From the NCBI RefSeq assembly GCF_030253575.1, contig NC_080566.1:7945501-8009500 (forward strand): a DNA stretch of 64,000 nucleotides. The letters run 5' to 3'. The position numbers were made by a program, and so were the translations under genes. Under the pieces are notes generated by a model. It did not search any database, was not told the origin of the DNA, and saw only the letters and a list, made by a program, of their open reading frames with translations. The first letter of the stretch is position 1. Every line of letters begins with the position of its first letter. The DNA comes from Rhododendron vialii. Its lineage: Eukaryota; Streptophyta; Magnoliopsida; Ericales; Ericaceae. Positions 35,696 through 47,000 of the stretch are shown here, piece by piece.

Positions 35696-37413
35696 TAGCG
35701 TGTATCCCTCTCATTACAACAAAAGGAAGCTTATCATGCCCGAATCATAACTAGGGTTCGCCTATCTTATGCACCACTTCACAATCATCATAATCATCAC
35801 TGGGCTTACTTTGCCAGTATCAATTCATCACTGGCTATCCGCCAGTTTCAATTCATCAATCAACACTGGGCTTACTTTGCCAGTTTCAAATCATCTCATT
35901 CACAACTCAAAATTTCGCCTGTAGACAATCTAAAAATAAAAACTTTTCAATTTATCCATTATCTAGCATCGTCTAGATGAATTCTATTTCGCAATATCAC
36001 CCCATGTCTCTAGGGTCCAATCTGGTATTCAAATCAAGTATTGGAATAATAAACAAGTAATCAAAGTGATAATTGAAATATATAATGAGCGAGACAATCA
36101 CGTAACTTTTTATGAATGGCCCGTTGCCCTTAATTTGGTATGATCAAGAAGTAAATAGTATTAATGAAAATCTTTATTAATAAAGAAAATTAATTTTGTT
36201 CCCTTACTAGTAAGTGTAGGCTTGTATTGGATTAACATATTAGTGATAATATAACAATGGGGTCAAAACTGGGCATGTAAGTACCTTAAGGGCCTAATTG
36301 TTTCAAGTCAAAAACTTAATCGGACCAAATTTCTATACTAAACAACCTCAGGGTGTAACTGCAATAAGAAAGCCAATTTCATTTAATGATCTGGGCTGAA
36401 ACGTTACATTCAAAATGAGCAGGGGGATAAGTGTAATTGTCATGCTATTTCTTTAACTTCCAGCGGGTATGAATAGTAAAAAAAATGAATAGTGTTCACG
36501 CCCATGAACAGTGAACAGTAAAATTTCGGAAAAAATTGAGTTTCATTCGTCCTATTCTAATTTCAATTCTTTTCGATTCTAATCATAAAAACTAACCACT
36601 TAGTACATTAATATACTTAGGGAGAGGTAGGAGAGGGATTATAATACCTTTAATCCAGACAAAACGATTCTGTGGAGTCCAGTGAGTTTTCGTTTAGCGG
36701 CGAAAGATTAGTATTCTAGCAGCAACTTTGGACTGGAATAACTTGATCAAACCTCTACCGTTTTGGACGATTCTTGTGTCTAACGCGAAGATCTTGAAAC
36801 GTTCTACAACTTTTGTGAAGAAGTCGAAGCCCGAAAATCATTCGAACTAGGATAAAAGTGGGGGTTTTCATAAGTTCTGCTTGCTGTTTGGAAATAAAAA
36901 TTCGAAAATTTCACTGAACTTTGGACAGCGATAACTCTTTCAATCCTTGACCGTTACCTAGGCCTAAAAACGACAGCAACTAGGAGGAAACAAGCCGTGA
37001 ATAGAGGGACATGATATGGACGAAAATCGAAAAGGTGTGATCCCTCTTTTCTTGTTTTTTTTTTTGTTTTTGTAGAGGACTAGGAGTGTTGTATTGTGAG
37101 AGAAGAGAGAGGTATTTATAGAGGAGAAGTATAGAGGTGGTGGAATGCAGGAGGAGAGAGATATAGTTTAGGAAGAGTTTGAAGGGGAGTGAAAGATTAG
37201 TTTCGATAGAATTTTGGTTAGATAGGATAAAAGATGAGCATGGATACTTGTATATCTAAAGTGTAAATATATATCATATACAAGTGTGTAAATAATATCA
37301 ATTATACACATAATAATGTATAATTAATAACTCAATCTAATTAGTTATTGAATTAAGAATTTAACATTATAAATTTGTATTAAAAAAAATAGGGCAAAAA
37401 TTCAAGTCGTTAC

Positions 37414-37590
37414 GGTGGAGTGATAGTTGTGCAATGGTTGCATTGTGGTGGCGGTGGCAGCGACAGTATGGTAGTGGTGGTGGCATTGTGGTAATGGTGG
37501 TGGTGGTAATGGAGTGATAGAAGAGTGGTGGTGGTGTTGTGGTGGTGGTGGTAGTGGAGTGGTTGTATGAGTGGTGGTGGTGGTTGTGGT
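37414..37590. repeat. GGTGG-rich tract, MITE copy 1, right part
   Basis: Continuation of the tract broken at 32,265, with the same G-rich plus strand, followed by the AT-rich right arm of the MITE. Confidence 0.9.
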
Positions 37591-37956
37591 GGTGATATGA
37601 TGATTAAATACAAGTACACAAGAATTTTGTCAGAATTAAGTAGCTCAAAGATACTTAATTTTTTTTAACTTTTTAGCCTACATTTTAAGTAGCACTTAAT
37701 TTGTTAAGTAATGTATAATATCATTATCAAACTTACTGAATCACTTATTACTTAATTGATTAGTTTTAAGTGCTGAATTTAGGGGCTGTTTGATAAAATT
37801 GAAAGCTGAAAAATTAAGCATTGCAAACTAAATGCTGATATTTTTAAGCTGAAATGTTTGATAAAATATATTAAGTACTGAATTAAAAAAATTGATGAAT
37901 TAATTTTGTTCCAATTCTCTCTTAATTTACTAATAGTCACAATATACTTCTAGTAA

Positions 37957-38263
37957 TGGTGAAGGTGGTGGTAAGAGTGGTGGTGGTGAAGTAGTGGTGG
38001 TGGTGGTAGAGTGGTGGAGGTGGTAGAGTGGCAGGAGGGGTGGGGGTGGAATGGTGGTAGTGGTGATGGTGGAGTGGTGGTGGTGGTGAAGGAGTGGTGT
38101 GGTGGAGTGATGGTGGTGGTGTAGTGATGGTAATGGTGATGAGTAATGGCGGCGGTGGTGGTGGTGGTGGAGGAGTGGTTGTGATGATGGTGGTGGAGTG
38201 GTGGAGGTGGTAGAAGTGGTGTAGTGATGGTGGTGGTTGTGGTGGAGCTAGTGGTGGTGATGT
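37957..38263. repeat. GGTGG-rich tract, MITE copy 2, left part
   Basis: About 300 bp of GGTGGTGGA-type repeats interrupted at GATGT by the long insertion. High potential for G-quadruplexes on the plus strand. Confidence 0.9.
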
Positions 38264-41077
38264 TGTAACAGCCCGAAAATTTCAATTAATAATAATAACA
38301 TTTAATTAGTGTTATTAATAAGGAAATTAATTTTTTTTAAAGATAAATACAAATAAGAATTTTCCTATTATAATTATCCTATTATAATTATCCTATTTTA
38401 ATTTCTTCTATTTGCATGCATGCATTATTCCGAAATTCCTTCCATCTCTCCCTCTCCTACTCAACCTCTACTTCCTCCCTAACCCTATTTTTCGTCCATA
38501 TTCGGCCAAGAGTTTGAATCCCATTAAAACACAATTTTATCACCCTTCTTTAAAAATTTTCCTTTATATATACCTCATTATTCCGACTCTAGGGCATACC
38601 ACAAAATTTTCCAAGCCCCACCAGTCCAGAAAGAGAGAGGAATCGGAGAAAAACCGAACTCCAATCCATGGAGTTTTAGAGAGAGAAAGAAAGAGAGAGA
38701 AAAGTGGGTTTTGTAGCCACGACATACCGAGACCCGAATTGACCACTCCAATCACTTCCCTCAATCCCAAGCATCCCCAAGCATCATTCAATTCAAGCCC
38801 AAGGTCCCCCGATCGCCAAAACCGAATTTGTCTTCTCCAAAAATCAAGTTTCGTTCTAAAATCAATTCGGCCCGAACCAAGGTAGTATAACCCATTCCAA
38901 ACACTCCTCTAAGTATATTTATTGTTTTTATGCTTAACCCTATGCCCCGAATGGACCCATGCGTCAAAACCGTGACGAAAAGACAAAAAAACGAAACCTG
39001 CGTTCAACCTTGCGGCTGCAACCTGCGGGCCGCAAGAACCAGATCCAAGGTTGCGGTGGAGGCCCCAGCCGCAAGGTTGACTAGTCCAACCTTGCGGTTG
39101 TACTGTTTTGGTTCAAAAGTGTTTTGCGACCTCCCGAACACCGTTTTTGACCCCCGAACTATTTTTCCTAGACTTTTCACACCTCAAAGATCATACCTTG
39201 TTAATTTCATAATTTATTTATTTATTTAGATATTTATTAATTATTATTCGTTATCTTTCAAGATTTTGTAAATGAAAAATATTTGCGACCTTCTAAATAA
39301 TATTTTTAACACCCAAACTATTTTTCCTAAATTCCTCACAACTCAAAGATGTTATCTTGTTAATTTCATATATTTTTTATTTAATTTACTATTTATTATT
39401 ATTTTTACAGTGTTTCCAATTAAAATTACCTTACGACCTTATAAACCATATTATTAATGCCCGAGTAATTTTATTTAGACTACCTACATTCTGAAGATGA
39501 AACTTTGTTAACCTCAATATATTTCAATTAATAAATTATTTATTATCTATTTACTTCACTTTCGGTCACTTTATTTAACGTCATTATTTAAAATAATCTC
39601 GCGACCCTCCGAACCCAACTTTTGATACTCAACTGGTTGCATAGGACCTCTCGGACTCTTAATCAGGTCATGTTAATTATTTTAATATTTTTACCTAATT
39701 AATGTATTTAATTAGTTTTTTATTTATTTATCTATTATCTTGGAATTAATTAATAAGAGTCCAGAAAATTTTCCTTTTGATTCCTTTTAAAAACTCTTAC
39801 TTGATTATTGACATTATGACCATACAAGATTAAGGGCAACGGCTCATCCATAAAAAGTTGTGTGATTTCATTATCTATTAATTGTTTTAATTGATTAATT
39901 GCATATTGTACCGATACTTGACTTAGATGCTAGATTGAACCCTAGAGATATGGGGTGGTATTGCGAAATAGAATTCACTTAGACAGTGCTAAGTAATGGA
40001 TAAATTGAAAGGTTTTATTTATAGATTGCCTGCAGGCGTGATGTTGAGATTAGAGATGAAAATAAAACTGGCGGGTGTCCAGTGATAAAAACACCAATGA
40101 TATGTTGATGAAAATAAAACTGGCGGATGTCCAGTGATAAAAACACCAGTGATATGTTGATGAAAATAAAACTGGCGGGTGCCCAGTGATAAAAACACCA
40201 GTGGTATATTGATGAAAATAAAACTGGCGGGTGTCCAGTGATAAAAACACCAGTGGTATATTGATGAAAATAAAACTGGCGGGTGTCCAGTGATAAAAAC
40301 ACCAGTGCACCAGTGGTATATTGATGAAAATAAAACTGGCGGGTGTCCAGTGATAAATTGATAGACTGGCGGGTGTCCAGTGATGATTGTGAAGTGATTT
40401 GTGAGGTGGTATATAAGATAGGCGAGCCCTAGTTGTGATTCAGGCATGATAAGCTTTCCCCTTGTTGTAGTTATTGGGATGCATACTCGGTACATAACTT
40501 ATGTGCATCTGCGACAGCAAAGGGAAGTGACCTCATGGGACCGAGCATGGCTAGCGGTTGAGGAAGGAAAGATTCCGCGGAGGAGATCTTAGATTTCACG
40601 TCAAGTTAATGGATAGTAATGAACTGATTTATGTGGAACAAACTCTGTATTACTTTTTCATACTATTATTATCCTGTTGCATGCTAACTGTAAAGTAAGA
40701 AGGGTAGTTGGGTTGGATTATACTACGGGGTGAACTTGTTCACTCAGGTACGGATTGCCTAGCTTCCGTGCCAGATTTTGCAGATAATCAAGGAGGGACA
40801 CCAAATCCCGAAGGTGAACAGTTTAATGCTGAAGAGAACCCAGAGGTGGGAGCTGAGCCAGAATATGCTTGGGATCCGTATCAAACCTAGAAGATGGCTC
40901 TGTTATTTTGTTTAGTTTATTACCACAAAGACTATTTTCAGTATTTCTACGATAATTTGTAATAGACGAAACTTTAGGGTGAATTATTCGGTTTGGATTT
41001 TGAATTTTAATTCAATAAATTTTTAGAAATCAATATTTAAAACCTCCGATTTTATTTTCAAAAATCGGGGCGTCACA
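38264..41077 (+). mobile_element. Solo-LTR-like element, 2,814 bp, with perfect 5-bp target duplication
   Basis: Begins TGTAACAGCCCGAAAATTTC and ends AAAATCGGGGCGTCACA. GATGT flanks it on both sides (38,259-38,263 and 41,078-41,082). TATATATA at 38,564-38,571 and AATAAA at 41,014-41,019 fit an LTR read on the plus strand. There is no second LTR, primer-binding site or gag/pol, so it is best explained as a solo LTR left by recombination. A compact non-autonomous element with inverted ends cannot be excluded. It contains a six-copy 52-bp minisatellite and a small open frame at 40,708-40,890. Confidence 0.75.
40055..40370. repeat. 52-bp minisatellite inside the solo LTR
   Basis: Units starting GATGAAAATAAAACTGGCGG recur at 40,055, 40,107, 40,159, 40,211, 40,263 and 40,323. 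The last step is 60 because CACCAGTG is repeated. Because 52 is not a multiple of three and the unit has no minus-strand stops, all three minus-strand frames are open and read similar repeated peptides; coding is unlikely. The homologous region of the 32-37 kb element (35,780-35,900) has related CAGT/CACTGG units of different spacing. Confidence 0.9.
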
Positions 41078-41082
41078 GATGT

Positions 41083-41396
41083 GGTGGTGGAGGAGTGGTG
41101 GTGGTGGAGTGGTGTAGGTGGTGGAAGTGATGGTGTAGTGGTGGTGGTGGTGGTGGTAGCGGTGGTGATAGTGGTGGTGGTGGTGGTAGAGTTGTGGAGC
41201 TGGTGGTGGTGGTAGTAGTGGAGGAAGTGGCGGTGGTGGTGGTGGTGGTGGAGGAAGTGGTGGTGGTGGAGTGGTGGAGCTAATGGTGGTGATGTGGTGG
41301 AGGAGTTGTGGAAGTGGTGGTGTAGTGGTGGTATTGGGGGTGGTGGTGGTGGAGTGGTGGAGGTTTTGGTTGGAGTGGTTGTGGTGATGGTATGAT
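41083..41396. repeat. GGTGG-rich tract, MITE copy 2, right part
   Basis: Continuation of the tract broken at 38,264, ending at GGTATGATGGTTAAATA. Confidence 0.9.
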
Positions 41397-41612
41397 GGTT
41401 AAATATAAGTACATAAAAATTCGGCTAGAATTAAATAGCTCAAAGCTAATTTTTTTTCAATTTTTTGGCTTATATTTTAAGTGGTACTTAATTTATTAAG
41501 CAATGTAAAATATAGTTATCAAACTTACTGAATCACTTATTACTTAATTGATTCAGTTTTAAGTGCTGAATTTAGGTTATCAAACAAGCCTAGGTTATCA
41601 AACAAGCCCTTA

Positions 41613-41884
41613 GTTGACCATGACTCTTGCATCTCACTAAGAAGTCAGGAGTTCGAGTCTCTCCATCTGCGTGTGGGTGTTCTTTCCCTAGAGGGCTTTT
41701 CATTTCTTTCTTTGTTTCTACCCTATAATAAGTTTATTTCTTGTATTGGTTGAGTTGCTTGTTGTGCTCGATTATCTCGTGGACTCTCATAATTGATGTA
41801 AGGTCCTAGATTTATACGATGTACTTCATATCTGATGTCTTCATATCTGATGTAAAAAATTACTCTTCTATCGATTGAAAAAAA
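41613..41884 (+). mobile_element. tRNA-derived SINE, family A copy 2
   Basis: AGGAGTTCGAGTCTCTCC (B-box), GCGTGTGGGTGTTCTTTCC and the end TTCTATCGATTG plus A-tail match the SINE at 8,450-8,722. The A-box region is diverged or slightly truncated, and the element abuts the end of the MITE. No clear target duplication was found. Confidence 0.7.
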
Positions 41885-43457
41885 CAAATCAAAGTTTATT
41901 CCAAATTTGATCACATTGAAATTCTAAAATCAATTAACAATTTTACCAAAAGGATGGAGATGCTCTAAGGAGGCCAATTTGTTTCTATTTCAGTCACAAG
42001 AAGAAACATAGTATATACTTATGTAACACATTTCCGTCATTAGTAACTTGCGGACTATTTCAGGTGTATGCTATGCATTTTGTATTTTGAGCTACAAAAA
42101 TTCATAATTGAACACAAAAAATTTGCGTATTGGATTAGCCCAGACATCTGATTATCAAAAAAATCGGCCTATTTTGGACCAAAAAATTTTCACAAACCAC
42201 ACCACGAAAATTCATAAACAACGCTGCGAAAATTCATAACTTTAAGCCGTCTTTCTTTAGCTTGAGCCTCTCTTTTTTTACACAAAATCTATAAACACCA
42301 CTACAAAAATTCCTAAAAGTAAACATAAAAATACGCAAGCTGTGTACCGTACACCCAAAGAATAAAACAAGCCATAAAAATTTTGTAAAAGGAGCCACAA
42401 AAATTCGCAATGAGGGTGTGTATCGGGGGTCTTTTCTATAACTTAATGCAATTCGAAGTCATATGATTGGCTGCGCGATGCAGATTCGTTAATTGTTGGA
42501 TGGCACCCAAATGTGTTGAGAAGTTTAAGTCCCTCATCAGCTTCGAGAGACATTCAAGAAGAGAACGTGTTTGAAGTTTTTTGCTTGAATTATTGGCGTG
42601 CAAATTTGAAGTTTGAATTGAACTAGAGTACTCCTTTTTCAATCGATAAAAACCAAAAAAAAAGAGGCAACCACTCTTTTTGCAATACTACTACTTCCAA
42701 AATCTAAGCAAAACTAAAGAAGGAATCCCATGCAACTATTTCTATTTTCTAATACAATGAACCAATCTCCGGACCGATCTCTTCGCGTTCTATTGCATCA
42801 TTCGCGGACTCATCAGAATCATGCACTCTTTAAAGCTTATCGAAACCATCACTCATACCAAGTTCACTGTGTATCGATTTTGGAAGTTGTTTATACTGAT
42901 TTCCAATGAGTATTTAAGTGTGATTAGTGTTTTTTAATAAAGTTTTAAAACTACATTATTTCGTTCACTAAATTGAGCCCAAAAATGACAAACAAACTTC
43001 CGGTATAATAAGAAAATACATCATCATCATCATTACCATCAACCCCCCGAAAAGTTATTTGGTGGTCTTGTGGTACCACCACGTGGTACTCCAATATCCT
43101 TATCTCCAATATCCTTATCTACCGCACATTTCTGTGAAATCTAATACTAACAGCTCTTTTGGATATGTGGTTTTCAAGAGAAAAAGAAAAGAAATTGAGA
43201 GAGATTGCATTCTCTCCCATGTTTGGATGGCCAAAGAGGTGAGAAAGAGTGAGAGAGAATGTGAGAAATACTAACCCCTTAATGAGTCATTGTTGTTTCT
43301 CACCAAAAGTGGTGAGATTCGGAGAGAAAGAGAAAGAGGAAGTATTCAAAATAAGATGATGTGAAAGCCTAATCCTTTCTTTTCTTTTCTCATAAGCAAA
43401 TGAAATCACAACCCTTTTCTTACATAAGTAGCCAAAGGGGCAGTAAGTGTATAAATT
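41885..43457. other. Intergenic, no gene recognised
   Basis: AT-rich sequence in which several short phrases about CACnACAAAAATTC recur (42,100-42,420). No gene or element ends could be supported. Confidence 0.45.
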
Positions 43458-43620
43458 TCACAATGTGGTGGATAAAGATGATGGACACTATGTGGTGGTG
43501 TTCCAAGATCACGAATCCTCACAATGTGCTCGATTAAAGAGATGGAGCACTACGTGGCGGTGCTCCAAGATCACGAATCCCCACAGTGTGGTCAATTAAG
43601 GTGATGGCGCACCACGTTAC
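43458..43620. repeat. 61-62 bp tandem repeat, 2.6 copies, upstream of lipase gene
   Basis: Units start TCACAATGTG, TCACAATGTG and CCACAGTGTG at 43,458, 43,519 and 43,581. Each full unit contains GGTGkTCCAAGATCACGAATC. It lies 380-545 bp upstream of the lipase ATG, in the probable promoter. Confidence 0.85.
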
Positions 43621-43782
43621 ATTGCCGCAATACCACCAAATAAAAACTCCAGCCGACCACAGAGATCGCATCTTCTTTGCCAAGTCACAGTCGTTCCCTT
43701 AGCTTACGCATTTCCCCTGTTTCTCTCTCTCTACTCTCTCTCCTCCCCCTTCCCTCCCTCCTCTAGACAGCATCTTATTTTA

Positions 43783-43860
43783 ATGGCTTCGAAACCCACA
43801 AGTCTTCCCAGACGAACCCCGCTAACCGGTACATACACACATCTCTTACTGGTATGTTAA
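43783..43860 (+). promoter_or_regulatory. Upstream ORF, 25 codons, in the lipase 5' leader
   Basis: An ATG in a fair context (TTTTAATGGCT) follows CT-rich leader-like DNA and opens a 25-codon frame that ends before the main ATG at 44,003. It could act as a translation-modulating uORF. Alternatively, ACTG|GTATGT or ACCG|GTACAT could be a splice donor of a leader intron. No ATG in the main frame lies between. Confidence 0.4.
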
Positions 43861-44002
43861 ACATACGAAGGTTTTTACGCATTTGAACTCTGAAACAGAG
43901 ACAACCGCACAAGTCATTGCATTCGCTTTGACTCCCTTCTCAGCTCTAAGTCGAATCGAATTTTTCCTGTTAGAATTTAGGGTTATTAGGGTTTGCTGTA
44001 AA

Positions 44003-47000
44003 ATGGGGGAGAGAGCGGTGATTGGGAAGCCACCCAAGTTCAGAGGAATTAGTAAGGAGGTGCAAGAGCTATTGGAGGCTGACATGGACGAAGCACCCGC
44101 CAGGCGTCGCGCTCGTGAGGCGTTCAAAGATGTTCAGCTGTCGATTGATTTCTGCTTGTTCAAGGTACTGCGTTTGACTTCTGGTACACCTAGTCAGAAA
44201 CATGTGAAATCGAATCTAATTTTGATCGGCGTTTCCAAACGGACTTTTTAGTCCATGTTCTCAAGGATTTCTAGACAGTATTCTCCTCACATATATCAAC
44301 CAAACACATGTAATTTTCAGAAAGATGTGCAATTTTTGGATAAAAAATATAATACTTTCTGTGCAATTTTTGAATAAAAAATATAATATTTCCGTTCATA
44401 ATCTTTTGAATTTTTTGCACCAAATTAAAGAACTAATTAAGTCAAAAAATCATATACGAAAGTATTTTGTTCTTTTGATCCGAAAGATTTCCCCTATTTT
44501 CACAGGGGCTATCAAAATGAGACGGAGGAAGTACCATTTAGCGGAAATAACTTGACAATTGTCGTTATCGTGTAGTCCAATAATATAGTAGAAACGCACT
44601 CTAAATTGTGAACATAAATTTTGCTGCGTCTATGGGAGATTGACTGCGTGTTACAGGGTTGATAATGGCTGTGATTTGAGTCATTGACCAGGGATTATTT
44701 ACCCACGTGGGGAATGGGGAGAAATTTGTGCACGAGAAAGATGGAAAGGTCCAAAAGTTCAATGGACATTTAATAATTTGGAATCTTGAAGGCAACTTGG
44801 GGTTGTTGAGGAAATAGAGATTGGAGTGGAGTGTATTAATTTTGTTTACTGGGTAAATGTAATACGGTCTTGCTATTGTCAGCCCATTGGGCTGAAGATA
44901 AGCACACTAGAAGAAAAAGAAAATATGTATTTCTGTTTATTTTTTACACTTTTTAATATACATTCACACACCTACTATTATCAGCTCATGAGCTGATTTT
45001 AGAATTTTCCAATGTAATAAAGGATGTATGGGAAAGACAGAGGAAAAACATAATGTTCGGTAGGCGGTTGGGAGTAGAAAATGGATTAGGCTGGACTTCT
45101 CGAGCTCAGAGGGGCTGACCTCGTCCTTGAACTGAAAAGGAGGCACCTGAACCGGGTTCTACTTTATTTATCTTTCGTGAGAGTTCAATAATTTTGTGGC
45201 CTCACCCCACTTTAGTTCATGTAAACAATAATGAAAATGAGTTGAATGAATTTGTGATTATTGAAGGAGGACAAATTAAATTTTTGCTGTTATTTTGCCT
45301 CGATCTTTGGAAGAAGCAAGTAGAGCCTTAGTCGTCTTCGCTCCTTTTGGTCTTTTAATCATGTATCTCCTACCTCTGTGAACTTATCAATACTAGTTTT
45401 AAGTAAACTATGATGAAAAGATAAAGCTCTCAAACCTGTACTGCTTTTTTAATGTGATTTATCTCCACGCTATGGCTATGTAGTATTAATTGTTTTTTTT
45501 TTTTTTTACTGTTTTTTTTATGCTGTTACAGGTGCCATGTGATGGGCTGAAGATGAACGAGGTAAAGGTTTTTGTTTTCTATTTTGCTTTCCCTTTTAAT
45601 ATCGATTTGATCTGCCTAATGATGTGGGATTCAATGTTTCCATTTTTCACATGCATTTAAGTGAATAGCCTTTGCAGCTAACAACTGAATGTGTGTTGAT
45701 GGACAAGCGATTCTCATCACTTATTAAAAGACTAGTGCTTGCCCGTGCCTACGGCACTATGCACTCCGATAGTGTTGTAGGCACGGGCATTTTTGTTTTT
45801 TCATGCCAACACCAGAAGCTAAGCAGTGGATAAAAAGAATCGATGGCATTTTTGTAATAAATTTGTAAAAGTGTGGGTGTTTTCTTAAGAGAGTTGAAGA
45901 GCACACATAAGCCCTTGGATCAAATGAATCTCAACCCTTGGATCAACTTGTCTTGTGTGGAGGCCCACACCCTTGTGTTTTATTAGGTAGATATTGTTAT
46001 TTTGCTTGTCAACTCCTTCATGTGGCTTATGCGATTGGAGCAACGTCGTTATGTAAGAAAGAAACTCGATAATGGCAACTTGTGAAAAGCATCTGATGAT
46101 GCAGCCTTCTTGGCTACAATATGTGGTAAAGCCCAGAAGTCTAATTACCGTTTCAATGACAAATGGACTTTCCTTCTAACAAGAAGGTTTAGACTACTTG
46201 GCTAAGGTATTGGGTGTGGGGGGGGGGTCACTATTTCAGTGCTAAAACTTTTTGAGAGCAGTTTCTTTGTGCATATATTACCAAATGTGAGGTTATCCCC
46301 AATTCTTCCCCCTCCCATACCCCCAGGCCCCATCAATTGGAGACGACATGAGTACTGTTGTTGTTGTTGTTGTATTGGCTTATGTCTGTTTGACCCCAAG
46401 AATTTTCTTGATTAGTCATCACTCTAGATTCACTCTAGATATGCGGGCAACTGAAATTCAGCAATAATGCGTAGCTTTTTGCGTGCCTTTTATTTGTTTG
46501 GATACAATGAGAGTGGCATCTCATGAAAGCAGTAAATGATAAGGGATATGCATTTGTATCTGCTATGCATTCATATCCACCAACAAACTCTCTTTCTCTC
46601 TATTTTTCTTTTTATAGATTTTTCAGAATGTTTTGTTGTTGGAATAAATTAAGCATTACTATTGTCGCGGGCAACCGGAAAACAGTGAGATATTTCTTTC
46701 TCCATTAAACCCTGTTTCCTTCTTTCTCTCCTACCCCTTGATTGTTACACGTAGTATTATTTTCGACTGACAATTTTATCAGTATTTTTTTACTGTTGTT
46801 ATGGGAAACTTTATGTCTGATTAGTTCATGATAGTTGTAACTATAAATTTATTGTCTGTATTGTTGCCAGTTGCCAGCGCTCACCAAACAATGAAGGAGA
46901 TTGGAAACCCTGGAAGATATTGACTGCATACACATAAGGAAAATATTAAATATGTAATTGAAATTACCATGAAAAAGTTTGGCTAGATCATAAGATGATT

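Larger units (their letters stand above)
32265..37413 (-). mobile_element. Long solo-LTR-like insertion containing a nested one
   Basis: The plus-strand left end TGTAACGCCTCGATTTTT and the inverse of the right end (TGTAACGACTTGAATTTTTG) are inverted termini like those of the unit at 38,264-41,077. The outer sequence (32,265-32,810 plus 35,696-37,413, about 2.26 kb) is homologous, in reverse orientation, to that unit. A TATA-like TATAAATA on the minus strand (37,113-37,120) supports minus orientation. Flanks AGTGG and GGTGG fit a 5-bp duplication with one mismatch. No gag or pol region is present. Long LTRs with TGTAACnCCC starts are recalled for Tekay/Del chromoviruses; that clade call is an inference. 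Confidence 0.65.
31887..37782. mobile_element. Tourist-like MITE with GGTGG tract, copy 1 (interrupted)
   Basis: The left end TGGCATGTTTGATAAAATTG follows TTA (31,884-31,886). An AT-rich left arm leads into a G-rich (GGTGGT/GGAGTGG) tract at 32,073-32,264. The tract resumes at 37,414 after a 5.1 kb insertion and leads into a right arm ending TTAAGTGCTGAATTTAGG near 37,782. A second copy abuts directly. The terminal motif and TTA duplication suggest PIF/Harbinger ancestry. Confidence 0.65.
37783..41609. mobile_element. Tourist-like MITE with GGTGG tract, copy 2 (interrupted)
   Basis: Left end GGGCTGTTTGATAAAATTG. G-rich tracts lie at 37,957-38,263 and 41,083-41,396 on either side of a 2.8 kb insertion. 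The right arm ends TTATCAAACAAGCC (present twice), then TTA (41,610-41,612), pairing with the TTA at 31,884. The left and right termini are inverse copies (GGCTTGTTTGATAA). Confidence 0.7.

Noticed and set aside
38412-38885. 157-codon plus-strand ORF
   Set aside because: It lies in the leader region of the solo LTR, is AT/CT-biased and has no recognisable domain.
40015-40495. Repeat-peptide ORFs that at first look like a repeat protein, or CRISPR-like spacing
   Set aside because: Units are contiguous with period 52 and no spacers, and all three frames are open. It is a minisatellite in an LTR.
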